From: Pseudomonas abieticivorans
GTDB taxonomy: Bacteria; Pseudomonadota; Gammaproteobacteria; Pseudomonadales; Pseudomonadaceae
Reading direction: 5' to 3'
Assembly: GCF_023509015.1 (NCBI RefSeq)
Contig: NZ_CP094975.1
Span: 813,501 to 877,500 of the forward strand
Length of the DNA stretch: 64,000 bases
The translations under genes and the position numbers were made by a program. The notes under the pieces were generated by a model. It ran no database searches. It saw only the letters and a program-made list of their open reading frames with translations, and was not told where the DNA came from. This document shows, one piece after another, positions 10,351 to 20,834 of the stretch. Numbering within the stretch: position 1 is the first letter of the stretch; each line of letters opens with the position of its first letter.

Positions 10351-11670
10351 GTGGAAGCACATCTGATCGAGTGGCTGAACCTGTGCGTGCGCTGGCTGCA
10401 CATGATTGTCGGGATTGCCTGGATTGGCGCATCCTTCTATTTCGTCTGGCTGGAGAACAACCTTAACCGGGCCAACCCGCGTGATGGCCTGAGCGGCGAT
10501 CTCTGGGCGATCCACGGTGGCGGTATCTACCACCTGGAAAAATACAAACTGGCCCCACCGACCATGCCGGACAACCTGCATTGGTTCAAATGGGAAGCCT
10601 ACTGGACCTGGATGTCGGGCGTCGCGCTGTTGTGCGTGGTGTTCTACTCCAACCCTACCCTGTATTTGCTAGCCCCCGGCAGCACCTTGAGCGGCGCCGA
10701 AGGCATCGCCATTGGTGTCGGTGCCCTGGTGGCAAGCTGGTTCATCTACGACTTTTTGTGCGACTCGCCCCTGGGCAAGCGCCCGGGCCTGTTGGGCCTG
10801 GTGCTGTTCGTGCTGGTGATCGGTGCCTGCTATGGCTTCAGCCAGGTGTTCAGCGGCCGTGGTGCGTACCTGCACACCGGCGCCATCATCGGCACCATCA
10901 TGGTGGGCAACGTGTTCCGCATCATCATGCCCGCCCAGCGTGCACTGGTGGCGGCCATCGCCGAGAACCGCACCCCCGACCCAGCCCTGCCGGCCAAGGG
11001 CCTGCTGCGTTCGCGGCATAACAACTACTTCACCTTGCCCGTGCTGTTCATCATGATCAGCAACCACTTCCCCAGCACCTACGGCAGCCACTACAACTGG
11101 CTGATCCTGGCCGGGATCGCGGTGTCGGCGGTGTTGGTGCGGCACTACTTCAACACCCGCCACAACAGCAACAAGTACGCCTGGGCCCTGCCCGCCGGCG
11201 CCTTGGGCATGATTTGCCTGGCCTACGTGACCGGCCCTGCGCAAATGGCGCCAGCCTCAAACGTTGCCACCGCGCCGGCAAAGATCCAGTACCAGCCCTT
11301 GCCGGAAACCGCCCAGGGCGGCGTGCGTCATGATCAGCAACCGGTAGCACCCGCCGCGCCAGCCGAAGAACCTGAGCCTGCCCAGGCCAGTAATTCCGGC
11401 AGCAGCGATGCGGATTTCAACAAGATCCACAGCGTGATCCAGGAACGCTGCGCGGTGTGCCACTCGGCCAAGCCGACCAGCCCGCTGTTCAGCACTGCAC
11501 CTGCCGGGATCATGTTCGACACCCCGCAACAGATCCAGCAATTGGCCCCGCGTATCCAGGCACAAGCCGTCGCCAGCCAGATCATGCCGCTGGGCAACAT
11601 CACCCAGATGACCCAGGAAGAACGCAACATGATCGGCCAGTGGATTGCCAACGGAGCCCAGACGAACTGA
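10351..11670 (+). CDS. puuD: Membrane urate oxidase (urate hydroxylase) with C-terminal cytochrome c domain
   Basis: This 439-residue protein oxidises urate to 5-hydroxyisourate at the inner membrane. The start is GTG 10351. Residues 1-300 form about eight membrane helices, beginning LCVRWLHMIVGIAWIGASFYFVWLE. A proline/alanine-rich linker (about 300-345) leads to a cytochrome c domain with the haem site CAVCH at 367-371 and a likely axial methionine in QIMPLG. It is known of the family that it passes electrons to a cytochrome chain and not to O2 to make peroxide. No soluble uricase is present in this window, so PuuD would be the first enzyme for the UraH/UraD steps. A REP palindrome follows. 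Confidence 0.93.
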   Translation: MEAHLIEWLNLCVRWLHMIVGIAWIGASFYFVWLENNLNRANPRDGLSGDLWAIHGGGIYHLEKYKLAPPTMPDNLHWFKWEAYWTWMSGVALLCVVFYSNPTLYLLAPGSTLSGAEGIAIGVGALVASWFIYDFLCDSPLGKRPGLLGLVLFVLVIGACYGFSQVFSGRGAYLHTGAIIGTIMVGNVFRIIMPAQRALVAAIAENRTPDPALPAKGLLRSRHNNYFTLPVLFIMISNHFPSTYGSHYNWLILAGIAVSAVLVRHYFNTRHNSNKYAWALPAGALGMICLAYVTGPAQMAPASNVATAPAKIQYQPLPETAQGGVRHDQQPVAPAAPAEEPEPAQASNSGSSDADFNKIHSVIQERCAVCHSAKPTSPLFSTAPAGIMFDTPQQIQQLAPRIQAQAVASQIMPLGNITQMTQEERNMIGQWIANGAQTN

Positions 11671-11678
11671 AACCACCC

Positions 11679-11748
11679 TTGTAGGAGCAAGGCTTGCCCG
11701 CGATAGCGATCAAAAGAACGCCATCGCAGGCAAGCCTTGCTCCCACAA
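11679..11748. repeat. REP-type palindrome after puuD
   Basis: The arm TTGTAGGAGCAAGGCTTGCC is inverted as GGCAAGCCTTGCTCCCACAA, with the centre carrying GCGAT/ATCGC. It lies between puuD and the permease gene and may act as a transcript-stabilising hairpin. Confidence 0.75.
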
Positions 11749-11821
11749 CAGCCGTTCAAGGCAGCAATGGATTCAAACCTGAAACACAGCTCCACAATAA
11801 AAACAAAATCCGAGGTGTTGC

Positions 11822-13174
11822 ATGTCCGAGTCACGCCCTGCGCGCATTCCACCCGCGCCACCACGACAGCCCCTGCCCCTGTTGCAACTGATTCTGGTTG
11901 GTTTGCAACACGTACTGCTGATGTATGGAGGCGCCATCGCGGTGCCGCTGATCGTCGGACAAGCCGCCGGCCTCTCCCGTGAAGACATCGCCTTTTTGAT
12001 CAATGCCGACCTGTTGGTGGCCGGTGTTGCCACCGTCGTCCAGTCCATGGGCATCGGCGCCGTCGGCATTCGCATGCCGGTGATGATGGGCGCCAGTTTT
12101 GCCGCCGTCGGCAGCATGGTCGCCATGGCCGGCATGGACGGTGTCGGCCTGCCCGGCATCTTCGGCGCCACCATCGCCGCCGGTTTCTTTGGCATGCTGA
12201 TGGCCCCGTTCATGTCCAAGATCGTGCGCTTCTTTCCGCCCTTGGTCACCGGCACCGTGATCACCTCCATCGGCCTGTCGCTGTTCCCGGTGGCGGTGAA
12301 CTGGGCCGGTGGCGGCAGCGGCCCGCAGTTCGGCTCGCCGATTTATCTGATGGTCGCAGCCCTGGTGCTGGGGGTCATCCTGTTGATCCACCGCTTCATG
12401 CAGGGCTTCTGGGTGAACATCTCGGTGCTGATCGGCATGGGCCTGGGTTATGTGCTGTGCGGCCTGCTGGGCATGGTCGACCTCAGCGGCATGGCCGCCG
12501 CCCCGTGGCTGCAAGTGGTCACACCGCTGCACTTCGGCATGCCGACCTTCAGCCTGGCGCCGGTGCTGTCGATGTGCCTGGTGGTGGTGATCATCTTCGT
12601 CGAGTCCACCGGCATGTTCCTGGCCCTGGGCACCATCACTGACCGCGAAGTGACCCCGGGCATGTTGCGCCGCGGCTTGCTGTGCGACGCCGGCGCCTCG
12701 TTCGTGGCCGGCTTTTTCAACACCTTCACCCACTCCTCCTTTGCCCAGAACATCGGCCTGGTGCAGATGACCGGGGTGCGCTGCCGTTCGGTGACCATGG
12801 TGGCGGGCGCGTTTCTGATTGCCCTGAGCCTGTTGCCCAAGGCCGCGTTCCTGGTGGCCTCCATCCCGCCTGCGGTCTTGGGCGGCGCGGCCATCGCCAT
12901 GTTCGGCATGGTCGCCGCCACCGGTATCAAGATCCTCCAGGAGGCCGACATCGGCGACCGCCGCAACCAACTGCTGGTGGCGGTGAGCATCGGCATGGGC
13001 CTGATCCCGGTCGTTCGTCCGGAATTTTTCGCCCACTTGCCAGCCTGGATGGGCCCCATTACCCACAGCGGCATCGCCATGGCCACCCTCAGCGCAATGT
13101 TGTTGAACCTGTTGTTCAACATACTGGGCGGGGCTGGCCGGGCCCACATGGGCGAGGCCGCGCATCCGCACTGA
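11822..13174 (+). CDS. NCS2 family purine (urate/xanthine) permease
   Basis: This 450-residue, roughly 12-14 helix inner-membrane carrier belongs to the nucleobase:cation symporter-2 family. The QH motif of TM1 is present (LQHVLLMYGG), as is the NAT signature in TM10 region form QNIGLVQMTG (Q-N-x-G-x4-T-G). Family members bring in urate or xanthine with protons. The position next to puuD and the ureide genes argues for urate or xanthine as substrate; the sequence alone does not separate the two. It begins 151 bases after puuD beyond a REP element and may have its own promoter. Confidence 0.9.
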   Translation: MSESRPARIPPAPPRQPLPLLQLILVGLQHVLLMYGGAIAVPLIVGQAAGLSREDIAFLINADLLVAGVATVVQSMGIGAVGIRMPVMMGASFAAVGSMVAMAGMDGVGLPGIFGATIAAGFFGMLMAPFMSKIVRFFPPLVTGTVITSIGLSLFPVAVNWAGGGSGPQFGSPIYLMVAALVLGVILLIHRFMQGFWVNISVLIGMGLGYVLCGLLGMVDLSGMAAAPWLQVVTPLHFGMPTFSLAPVLSMCLVVVIIFVESTGMFLALGTITDREVTPGMLRRGLLCDAGASFVAGFFNTFTHSSFAQNIGLVQMTGVRCRSVTMVAGAFLIALSLLPKAAFLVASIPPAVLGGAAIAMFGMVAATGIKILQEADIGDRRNQLLVAVSIGMGLIPVVRPEFFAHLPAWMGPITHSGIAMATLSAMLLNLLFNILGGAGRAHMGEAAHPH

Positions 13175-13571
13175 GTGTTGGCACTCGGCGAAAAGCTGAC
13201 CGAGTGCCCCACTTTTGCCAGCCATGCGCCATCACAGAGCACTTGAGCCGCGCCGCGCAAGCCAGTACCCTGCGCGGCCGCGAAAACGGATGGGGTAAAA
13301 CCCGCCTGACAAAGCTGATCGGTCGGCCAGAACCTTCAAACACCTGTTTTACCTGCAAGCGCTAACGTCACGTTTCAATTCCCACCGTTTTTTTCAACGG
13401 TCGGGAAGGATTTGTGCGGCCGACTGCGGGCTTTGGCAAGGCTCTTGCTAATGGACTTGTATCGTTCAAAAAACTGACCGATCAGACGATTTTTAATGCA
13501 GCAAAAAGGCGCCATTACAGAGCGCCACCAAAAAAAAACTAGAACCATCCACCCCTGGGAGCAACCGATCA
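13175..13571. other. 397-bp intergenic region upstream of the Tsx-type channel
   Basis: No gene is supported here. The first half contains only short open frames with unlikely composition. A small inverted repeat CCGTT/AACGG with a T-rich loop lies at 13385-13400. The near-palindrome CTGACCGATCAG at about 13476-13487 and an AT-rich stretch at 13490-13550 could be promoter elements for the following porin gene, but I cannot assign a regulator. Confidence 0.4.
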
Positions 13572-14369
13572 ATGAAGCGTACTTTTTCGAGCCTGATGAT
13601 GGCCGGCAGTCTGATGGCAGGCGGTATGGCCGCCAACACCGCCATGGCCGACGACCTGATTCAATGGCAAAGCAACAGCCTGACCTACCTGTATGGCCAG
13701 AACTTCAAGGTCAACCCGGAAAATCAGCAAACCATCACGTTCGAACACGCCGATGGTTGGAAGTACGGTGACAACTTCCTGTTTGTCGACAACATCTTCT
13801 ACAACGGTAAAAAAGACTCCGGCGTGGGCAACAACACCCTGTACGGCGAGTTCAGCCCGCGCTTGTCGGCGAGCAAGATCTTCGGCCAGAAGATCGGTTT
13901 TGGCCCGGTCAAGGACGTGCTGCTGGCCATGACCTACGAGTTTGGCGAAGGTGACGTGGAGTCCTACCTGATCGGCCCGGGCTTTGACCTGGACATCCCC
14001 GGCTTCGACTACTTCCAGTTGAACTTCTACGACCGCATCGTGGACGGCGACCGCGCCGGCAACAACGTCTGGCAGATCACCCCGGTGTGGTCGTACACCA
14101 TCCCCGTCGGCAAGTCCGACATCCTGATCGATGGCTACATGGACTGGGTGGTGGGCAGCGATTCGAACAAGAATGGCGACTACCACAACAACCTGCACTT
14201 CAACCCACAGGTCAAGTACGACTTGGGCAAGGCGTTGAACTGGTCCGAGAAGCAAGTGTACGTGGGCTTTGAATACGACTACTGGCGCGACAAGTACGGT
14301 ATCCAGGATACCCACGCGTTCGAAACCACGCAGAACACTGCAAGCTTCCTGCTCAAAGTGTTCTTCTAA
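13572..14369 (+). CDS. Tsx/OmpK-type nucleoside-specific outer-membrane channel
   Basis: This 265-residue protein has a signal peptide (MKRTFSSLMMAGSLMAGGMAANTAMA, cut before DDLIQWQ). The mature part is a beta-barrel pattern rich in aromatic residues with SLTYLYGQNF, FEHADGWKYGDNFLFVDN and a C-terminal FLLKVFF ending in phenylalanine, the usual outer-membrane targeting end. The FEHADGW...GDNFLF block is characteristic of the Tsx/OmpK nucleoside-channel family. Together with the NCS2 permease it offers an outer- and inner-membrane path for purines feeding the nearby catabolic genes; the substrate is inferred from context. Confidence 0.85.
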   Translation: MKRTFSSLMMAGSLMAGGMAANTAMADDLIQWQSNSLTYLYGQNFKVNPENQQTITFEHADGWKYGDNFLFVDNIFYNGKKDSGVGNNTLYGEFSPRLSASKIFGQKIGFGPVKDVLLAMTYEFGEGDVESYLIGPGFDLDIPGFDYFQLNFYDRIVDGDRAGNNVWQITPVWSYTIPVGKSDILIDGYMDWVVGSDSNKNGDYHNNLHFNPQVKYDLGKALNWSEKQVYVGFEYDYWRDKYGIQDTHAFETTQNTASFLLKVFF

Positions 14370-14390
14370 GCCCTACCTTCGCCGGGGCGG

Positions 14391-15596
14391 TCAGCCAAAC
14401 GCCCGCCCCAGGCGCAGCAAGCCCTCATCGATCTGTTCAAGCGACGGCGCGGCGAACGACAGCCGGATACTGCTGGCATCGGCCTCTTGCGCGTAGAACG
14501 CACTGCCCGGCACGAACAATACATTCTGCTTGATCGCCCGCTGCAATAGCGTGGCGGCGTCGACGCCATGGCGGCAGCGCCCCCAGATGAACATGCCGCC
14601 GGCCGGTGGCGACACCTCCAGCACCTCTTGCAAACCCGACAGCCCCTCAAGCATGCGTTGGCATTTTGCCCCGTAGCCTTGCGCCAAGCCAGGCAATGCC
14701 CGTTCCAGTGCGCCCTCCTGCAAGTACAACGCGCCAATGCGCTGCGCCCAGGGCGAGGTGCATAGATCCACGGTCTGCTTGGCGATCACGCAGCGCGTGA
14801 ACACCGCTGGCGGCGCGATCAGCCAGCCGATGCGCAAGCCCGGCGCCACCACCTTGGACAGGCTCGACAAGTGCACCACCCGCCCCCGCGCGCCCTCCAC
14901 CTGCTCACTCAATGCCAACAAGGACGGCAGCTCGCTGCCCGCAAAGCGCAGCGCGCCGTAGGGGTCGTCCTCGATGATCAGAAAGTCATGCCGGGCCGCC
15001 AGCGCCAGCAAGGCCAGGCGGCGCTCCAGGCTCAGGCAGGCACCGGTGGGGTTGGCAAAGGTGGGCACGCAGTACAGTAGCCGGATAGCGCCGTGCGGCA
15101 GACCCGCCAAGCGTTCGGCCAGGGCGTCGGTGTCCAGCCCCTGCGCGTCGGTGGCGGCACTGTGCACCTGCATGCCGGCCAGGCGCAGGGCCTGCAAGGC
15201 TGCAGGGTAAGTGGGGCGCTCCACCAGCACCTGATCGCCTGGGCTGAGCAACACCTTGATCAGTAAATCGAGACCCTGTTGCGAACCCGTGGTCACCAGC
15301 AGGTCGGCAACGTCAACCTGCGCCCCGCGCCGCGCCATCAACGCCGTCAATTGCTCACGCAGCAGCGGCAGGCCTTCGGTGGCGGCGTATTGCAGGCAGT
15401 CGACCGGCGATTCGCGCAGCGCTCGATCGGCCGCCAGTTGCAAGTTGGCCTGGTCAAAAAAACCCGTCGCCGGGTAGCCGCCGGCAAAGGAAATCATCCC
15501 CGGCTGCGCCAGGTACTTGAACAGCTCGCGAATGGCCGAACCGGTCGGCGCTTGGAAGGCAGGAGCAAAGCGGTAGGTGGGGGTCAGGTCGTTCAC
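14391..15596 (-). CDS. PLP-dependent aminotransferase (class I/II, 2-aminoadipate/LysN-like)
   Basis: This 401-residue fold-type I aminotransferase carries the Schiff-base lysine at residue 248 in SSLSKVVAPGLRIGW, the IIEDDPYGALRF motif and TTGSQQGLDLL near the N-terminal cofactor loop. It resembles the stand-alone aminotransferases related to MocR C-terminal domains that act on 2-aminoadipate, branched-chain or aromatic amino acids; there is no HTH domain. The specific substrate cannot be read. It converges on the Tsx-type gene with only 21 bases between the stops. Confidence 0.85.
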   Translation of the reverse strand: MNDLTPTYRFAPAFQAPTGSAIRELFKYLAQPGMISFAGGYPATGFFDQANLQLAADRALRESPVDCLQYAATEGLPLLREQLTALMARRGAQVDVADLLVTTGSQQGLDLLIKVLLSPGDQVLVERPTYPAALQALRLAGMQVHSAATDAQGLDTDALAERLAGLPHGAIRLLYCVPTFANPTGACLSLERRLALLALAARHDFLIIEDDPYGALRFAGSELPSLLALSEQVEGARGRVVHLSSLSKVVAPGLRIGWLIAPPAVFTRCVIAKQTVDLCTSPWAQRIGALYLQEGALERALPGLAQGYGAKCQRMLEGLSGLQEVLEVSPPAGGMFIWGRCRHGVDAATLLQRAIKQNVLFVPGSAFYAQEADASSIRLSFAAPSLEQIDEGLLRLGRAFG

Positions 15597-15681
15597 GGCG
15601 CGGCTCGCTCAGGGCTGATAGGCGAGTATCGAACCTTAGGCGTTAAAGCGGCAAACGACCATTGCTCAAGACGTCATTCCT

Positions 15682-16590
15682 TCAGCGCTTGACCAAGCCC
15701 CAGGCCTTGCCCAGCACCGACACCACCGCCAGCACCAAAGCACCGGCCACCACGCCGATCAGGCCATTGAGCAGCGCCACGGTGAGGCCACCGCCCAAGC
15801 CTGCGCCCACCGCTTGCACCCAGTGATGCACCGGGACGATGCCGTGCACCAGGATGCCGCCACCGACCAGAAACATGGCGGCTGTACCGATCACCGAGAG
15901 GCTTTTCATCATGTAGGGCGCGGCGCGCAGGATCGCCCGGCCAGTGCCCTGGGCCACGCTTGAGGCCTTCTGGCTGAGCCACAGGCCCAGGTCGTCAAGC
16001 TTGACGATGCCGGCTACCAAACCGTACACGCCGACGGTCATGACGATGGCAATGCCGCTCATCACGATGATCTGCTGGGTCAGGGGCGAGTCGGCGACGA
16101 TGCCCAGGGTGATGGCGATGATTTCTGCCGAGAGGATGAAATCGGTGCGCACCGCGCCCTTGATCTTGTCTTTCTCGAAGGCCACCAGGTCGACCGTCTC
16201 GTCGGCCGCCGCTTTACTTAATTGAGCGTGCTCGGCAGCGGCGTCACCTTTACCGTGCAGCAATGGGTGGGCGATTTTTTCAAAGCCCTCGAAGCACAAA
16301 TAGGCACCGCCCACCATCAGCAATGGGGTCACTGCCCAAGGCGCGAATGCGCTGATGGCCAAGGCCGCCGGCACCAGGATCAGCTTGTTCACGAACGAGC
16401 CCTTGGCCACCGCCCACACCACGGGCAACTCGCGGTCGGCGCGCACACCGGTGACCTGCTGGGCATTGAGTGCCAAGTCATCGCCCAGCACGCCGGCGGT
16501 CTTCTTCGCGGCGACCTTGGTCATCAGCGCGACGTCGTCCAGCACTGCGGCGATGTCGTCCAGCAAGACCAACAAACTGCCCCCTGCCAT
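15682..16590 (-). CDS. DUF808 family (YedI-like) inner-membrane protein
   Basis: The start is ATG 16590, giving 302 residues beginning [21 protein letters not shown], the conserved DUF808 start; the longer open frame to 16851 runs into the region upstream of the divergent regulator and is not needed. The protein has several hydrophobic segments (for example [19 protein letters not shown] and [22 protein letters not shown]) and a DDIA..LDD motif at the N-terminus. Function is unknown. It is transcribed away from the TetR-family gene. Confidence 0.85.
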   Translation of the reverse strand: MAGGSLLVLLDDIAAVLDDVALMTKVAAKKTAGVLGDDLALNAQQVTGVRADRELPVVWAVAKGSFVNKLILVPAALAISAFAPWAVTPLLMVGGAYLCFEGFEKIAHPLLHGKGDAAAEHAQLSKAAADETVDLVAFEKDKIKGAVRTDFILSAEIIAITLGIVADSPLTQQIIVMSGIAIVMTVGVYGLVAGIVKLDDLGLWLSQKASSVAQGTGRAILRAAPYMMKSLSVIGTAAMFLVGGGILVHGIVPVHHWVQAVGAGLGGGLTVALLNGLIGVVAGALVLAVVSVLGKAWGLVKR

Positions 16591-16723
16591 GTGCAACTCC
16601 TTATCATCCAATCCAATGGTCGGAGCATAGCGTGCCTCGCCGCCCAAGTGGCAATCTTGAGCCGCGCGCAACCCCGGTGCTACCATGCGCCTCCGCCCGA
16701 GCAGGCAAGGAACGACCCGGTTT

Positions 16724-17332
16724 ATGAGCACCATCCGCGAGCGCAACAAAGAGTTGATCCTTCGCGCGGCCAGCGAAGAATTCGCCGACAAGGGTTTTGC
16801 CGCCAGCAAGACCAGCGACATCGCGGCCAAGGCCGGCCTGCCCAAGCCCAACGTGTACTACTACTTCAAGTCCAAGGAAAACCTGTACCGCGAGGTGCTC
16901 GAAAGCATCATCGAGCCGATCCTGCAGGCGTCCACGCCGTTCAATGCCGATCGCGACCCATTCGAGGTGTTAAGCGGCTATATCCGCTCCAAGATCCATA
17001 TCTCCCGCGACCTGCCCTTCGCCTCCAAGGTGTTCGCCAGCGAGATCATGCACGGCGCCCCGCACCTGAGCCCCGACCAGGTGGAACAGCTTAACGTGCA
17101 GGCCAAGCACAACATCGAATGCATCCAGACCTGGATCGACCGCGGCCAGATCGCCAACGTCGACGCCCACCACCTGATGTTCAGCATCTGGGCCGCGACC
17201 CAGACCTACGCCGACTTCGACTGGCAGATCTCGGTGGTCACCGGCAAGGCCAAGCTGGACGAGACGGACTACGAGGCGGCAGCGCAGACGATCATCCGGT
17301 TGGTGCTCAAGGGTTGTACGCCGGACGCCTAG
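16724..17332 (+). CDS. TetR family regulator, RutR-like
   Basis: This 202-residue regulator starts at ATG 16724 (AAGGA upstream); the 13 extra in-frame residues from 16685 are unlike the family. The HTH lies at about residues 10-55 ([44 protein letters not shown]). The C-terminal half ([53 protein letters not shown]) closely resembles E. coli RutR/YcdC, a regulator that responds to uracil or thymine and also touches purine genes. Set between a purine-uptake block and gcl, it is a candidate regulator of nucleobase use. It is not the GntR-type protein expected for the TTGTATACAA sites. Confidence 0.85.
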   Translation: MSTIRERNKELILRAASEEFADKGFAASKTSDIAAKAGLPKPNVYYYFKSKENLYREVLESIIEPILQASTPFNADRDPFEVLSGYIRSKIHISRDLPFASKVFASEIMHGAPHLSPDQVEQLNVQAKHNIECIQTWIDRGQIANVDAHHLMFSIWAATQTYADFDWQISVVTGKAKLDETDYEAAAQTIIRLVLKGCTPDA

Positions 17333-17376
17333 CCCTATGAAACGTGTGAACACGATCCTCGCCTGAGCGGCTATCG

Positions 17377-17406
17377 CTGTGGGAGCGGATTTATCCGCTC
17401 CCACAG
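17377..17406. terminator. Perfect hairpin between convergent regulator and GlcG genes
   Basis: A 13-bp perfect stem (CTGTGGGAGCGGA/TCCGCTCCCACAG) with a four-base loop sits between the stops of the TetR-family gene and the GlcG-like gene, which converge. It is a compact copy of the REP-type sequence and could end transcription from both sides, although no strong T run follows. Confidence 0.55.
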
Positions 17407-17416
17407 GCGCATCGTG

Positions 17417-17857
17417 TCAGGCACTCACGCCAGCATCCGCCAGCAACCCCAACCCCTCGATCGCACTGATCGCGCATTGCTCGTCGATGTCCGACGTGTC
17501 GCCGCTGATGCCGATCGCGCCGATCACCACCCCCGCTTCATTGCGAATCAGCACACCACCCGGTGCCGGCACCACCGCGCCCTGCCCCAAGGTATTTAGC
17601 GCTGCGAAGAACGCCGGGCGGTTCTGTGCGTCCAGCGCCAGCAGGCGCGAGCCTTTGCCCAAGGCGATGGCGCCCCATGCCTTGCCGATCGCCACCTGTG
17701 GGCGCAGCAGGCTGGCGCCGTCCTCGCGTTGCAGGGCAATCAGGTGCCCACCGTTGTCCAGCACCGCCACGGTCAGCGGTGCGGCGGCGATCTTGCGCCC
17801 TGCCGCCAGTGCCCGGCTGACCAGGCTGACAGCGTCCTTCAAGGCCAATGTGTTCAT
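17417..17857 (-). CDS. GlcG/HbpS family protein
   Basis: The start is ATG 17857 with GAGGA six bases upstream, giving 146 residues. The motif AAPLTVAVLDNGGHLIALQREDGA and the end VVIGAIGISGDTSDIDEQCAISAIEGL are typical of the GlcG/HbpS (PF03928) family, small proteins often coded beside glycolate or glyoxylate enzymes and, in actinomycetes, binding haem. The gene is divergent from gcl and shares its promoter region, with TTGTATACAA 72 bases before its start, so joint control with glyoxylate use is likely. A precise role is not known. Confidence 0.85.
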   Translation of the reverse strand: MNTLALKDAVSLVSRALAAGRKIAAAPLTVAVLDNGGHLIALQREDGASLLRPQVAIGKAWGAIALGKGSRLLALDAQNRPAFFAALNTLGQGAVVPAPGGVLIRNEAGVVIGAIGISGDTSDIDEQCAISAIEGLGLLADAGVSA

Positions 17858-18091
17858 GGGTAAATCCTCTTGAGTGTGAGAACGGTTGAAAATTCGACTG
17901 GACAAATAGATCACAAAACGAAGTATTATTGTATACAACATTTTCAAACAGCTGATTGAGAGTCGATTTAACGGTGCCCAACGAAAAGTCTACCGACTGA
18001 CGAAAAGGGTTTGACCTGGCTCATCGACCCTGAATAAACTCGGCTGAAAAGCCACTTGTATACAATTACAAAACGAAAGAGGCACAAAACC
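17858..18091. promoter_or_regulatory. Divergent glcG-like/gcl promoter region with two TTGTATACAA sites
   Basis: TTGTATACAA occurs perfectly at 17929-17938 and at 18056-18065. The first is 72 bases before the GlcG-like start and the second ends 26 bases before the gcl ATG. Spacing between the two centres is 127 bp. The identical 10-mer upstream of puuE, 11 kb away, suggests one regulator for both. A GntR-type repressor is the best inference; none is encoded in this window. Confidence 0.65.
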
Positions 18092-19867
<1,776 letters not shown>

Positions 19868-19939
19868 AGCCCCCTCACCCCAGCCCTCACCCTCAAGGAG
19901 AGGGAGCTAAACGAGGTGCCCTCTCCTTTTGGGGAGGGC
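19868..19939. repeat. CCCCTCACCCC-type repeat and hairpin between gcl and hyi
   Basis: The stretch CCCCCTCACCCCAGCCCTCAC and a second hairpin, GCCCTCTCC with a TTTT loop and GGGGAGGGC at 19918-19939, fill the gap between gcl and hyi. The first arm matches the element at 30359-30407. The hairpin ends about 20 bases before the hyi start and may stabilise or partly attenuate the downstream mRNA. Confidence 0.55.
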
Positions 19940-19960
19940 CCACTAGATGCAGGAGTTTTT

Positions 19961-20743
19961 ATGCCACGTTTTGCCGCCAACCTGTCCATGCTGTTCACCG
20001 AACAGGACTTCCTGGCCCGCTTCAAGGCTGCTGCCGACGCGGGTTTCAGTGGGGTCGAGTACCTGTTCCCCTACGACTTCAGCTCGGCCGAGATCAAATC
20101 GCACCTGGAGGCCAACGGCCTGACCCAGGTGCTGTTCAACCTGCCGGCCGGTGACTGGGCCCAGGGTGAGCGCGGGATCGCCTGCCACCCCGACCGCGTC
20201 GAGGAGTTCCGTGCCGGCGTGGACCTGGCCATCGCCTACGCCCAAGTGCTGGGCAATACCCAGATCAACTGCCTGGCCGGCATCCGCCCCCAGGGGCTGG
20301 ACTGCGCCACCGTGGAAAACACCTTCGTCGGCAACCTCAAGTACGCCGCCGAAAAGCTTGAGGCCGCTGGCATCAAGCTGGTCATGGAAATGATCAACAC
20401 CCGTGACATCCCGGGCTTTTACCTGAACACCACGCGCCAGGCGCTGGCCATTCAGGAAAAGGTCGGCAGCGCCAACCTGTACCTGCAATACGACATCTAC
20501 CACATGCAAATCATGGAAGGCGACCTGGCCCGCAGCCTGTCCGCGCACCTGCCGCTGATCAACCATGTGCAACTGGCCGACAACCCTGGCCGCAACGAGC
20601 CGGGAACGGGCGAGATCAACTACCGCTTTTTGTTCGAGCACCTGGACAAGATCGGCTATCAGGGCTGGGTCGGTTGCGAGTACAAGCCGCTGACCACCAC
20701 CGAAGCCGGCCTCGGCTGGTTGAAATCGCACAACGCCATTTGA
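19961..20743 (+). CDS. hyi: Hydroxypyruvate isomerase
   Basis: This 260-residue TIM-barrel enzyme interconverts hydroxypyruvate and tartronate semialdehyde. The start is ATG 19961 with AGGAG upstream; the longer frame from 19916 would translate the hairpin repeat and is rejected. The start MPRFAANLSMLFTE and the metal-site regions LVMEMINTRDIPG and YDIYHMQIMEGD fit the Hyi family of the xylose-isomerase-like superfamily. It lies between gcl and glxR and offers a detour around the glxR step, which matters here because glxR is frameshifted. Confidence 0.95.
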   Translation: MPRFAANLSMLFTEQDFLARFKAAADAGFSGVEYLFPYDFSSAEIKSHLEANGLTQVLFNLPAGDWAQGERGIACHPDRVEEFRAGVDLAIAYAQVLGNTQINCLAGIRPQGLDCATVENTFVGNLKYAAEKLEAAGIKLVMEMINTRDIPGFYLNTTRQALAIQEKVGSANLYLQYDIYHMQIMEGDLARSLSAHLPLINHVQLADNPGRNEPGTGEINYRFLFEHLDKIGYQGWVGCEYKPLTTTEAGLGWLKSHNAI

Positions 20744-20775
20744 CCGAGCCGGAATGAATCCGCCCCCACCCACTG

Positions 20776-20812
20776 TGTAGGAGCGGATTTATCCGCGAAC
20801 CGGCCCCCACAA
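20776..20812. repeat. Single REP-type element between hyi and glxR
   Basis: One copy of the core GTAGGAGCGGATTTATCCGC followed by GAACCGGCCCCCAC sits in the 91-bp gap. It is the same family as the elements at 27.3, 45.3, 49.9, 52.7, 55.4 and 61.9 kb. Confidence 0.7.
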
Positions 20813-20834
20813 CAAAAATTGGAGTAACCCCATC

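Noticed and set aside
13457..13466. Possible TTGTATACAA-type site (TTGTATCGTT) before the Tsx-type gene
   Set aside because: Only the left half matches; a six-base match is expected by chance in this AT-rich stretch.
13476..13487. Possible RutR-type operator (CTGACCGATCAG) before the Tsx-type gene
   Set aside because: Spacing differs from the E. coli RutR site TTGACCAnnTGGTCAA and the symmetry is imperfect; too weak to call.
17052..17404. Minus-strand frame opposite the TetR-family gene
   Set aside because: The plus-strand gene has a clear HTH and RutR-like C-terminus; the other frame has neither a start signal nor a family.
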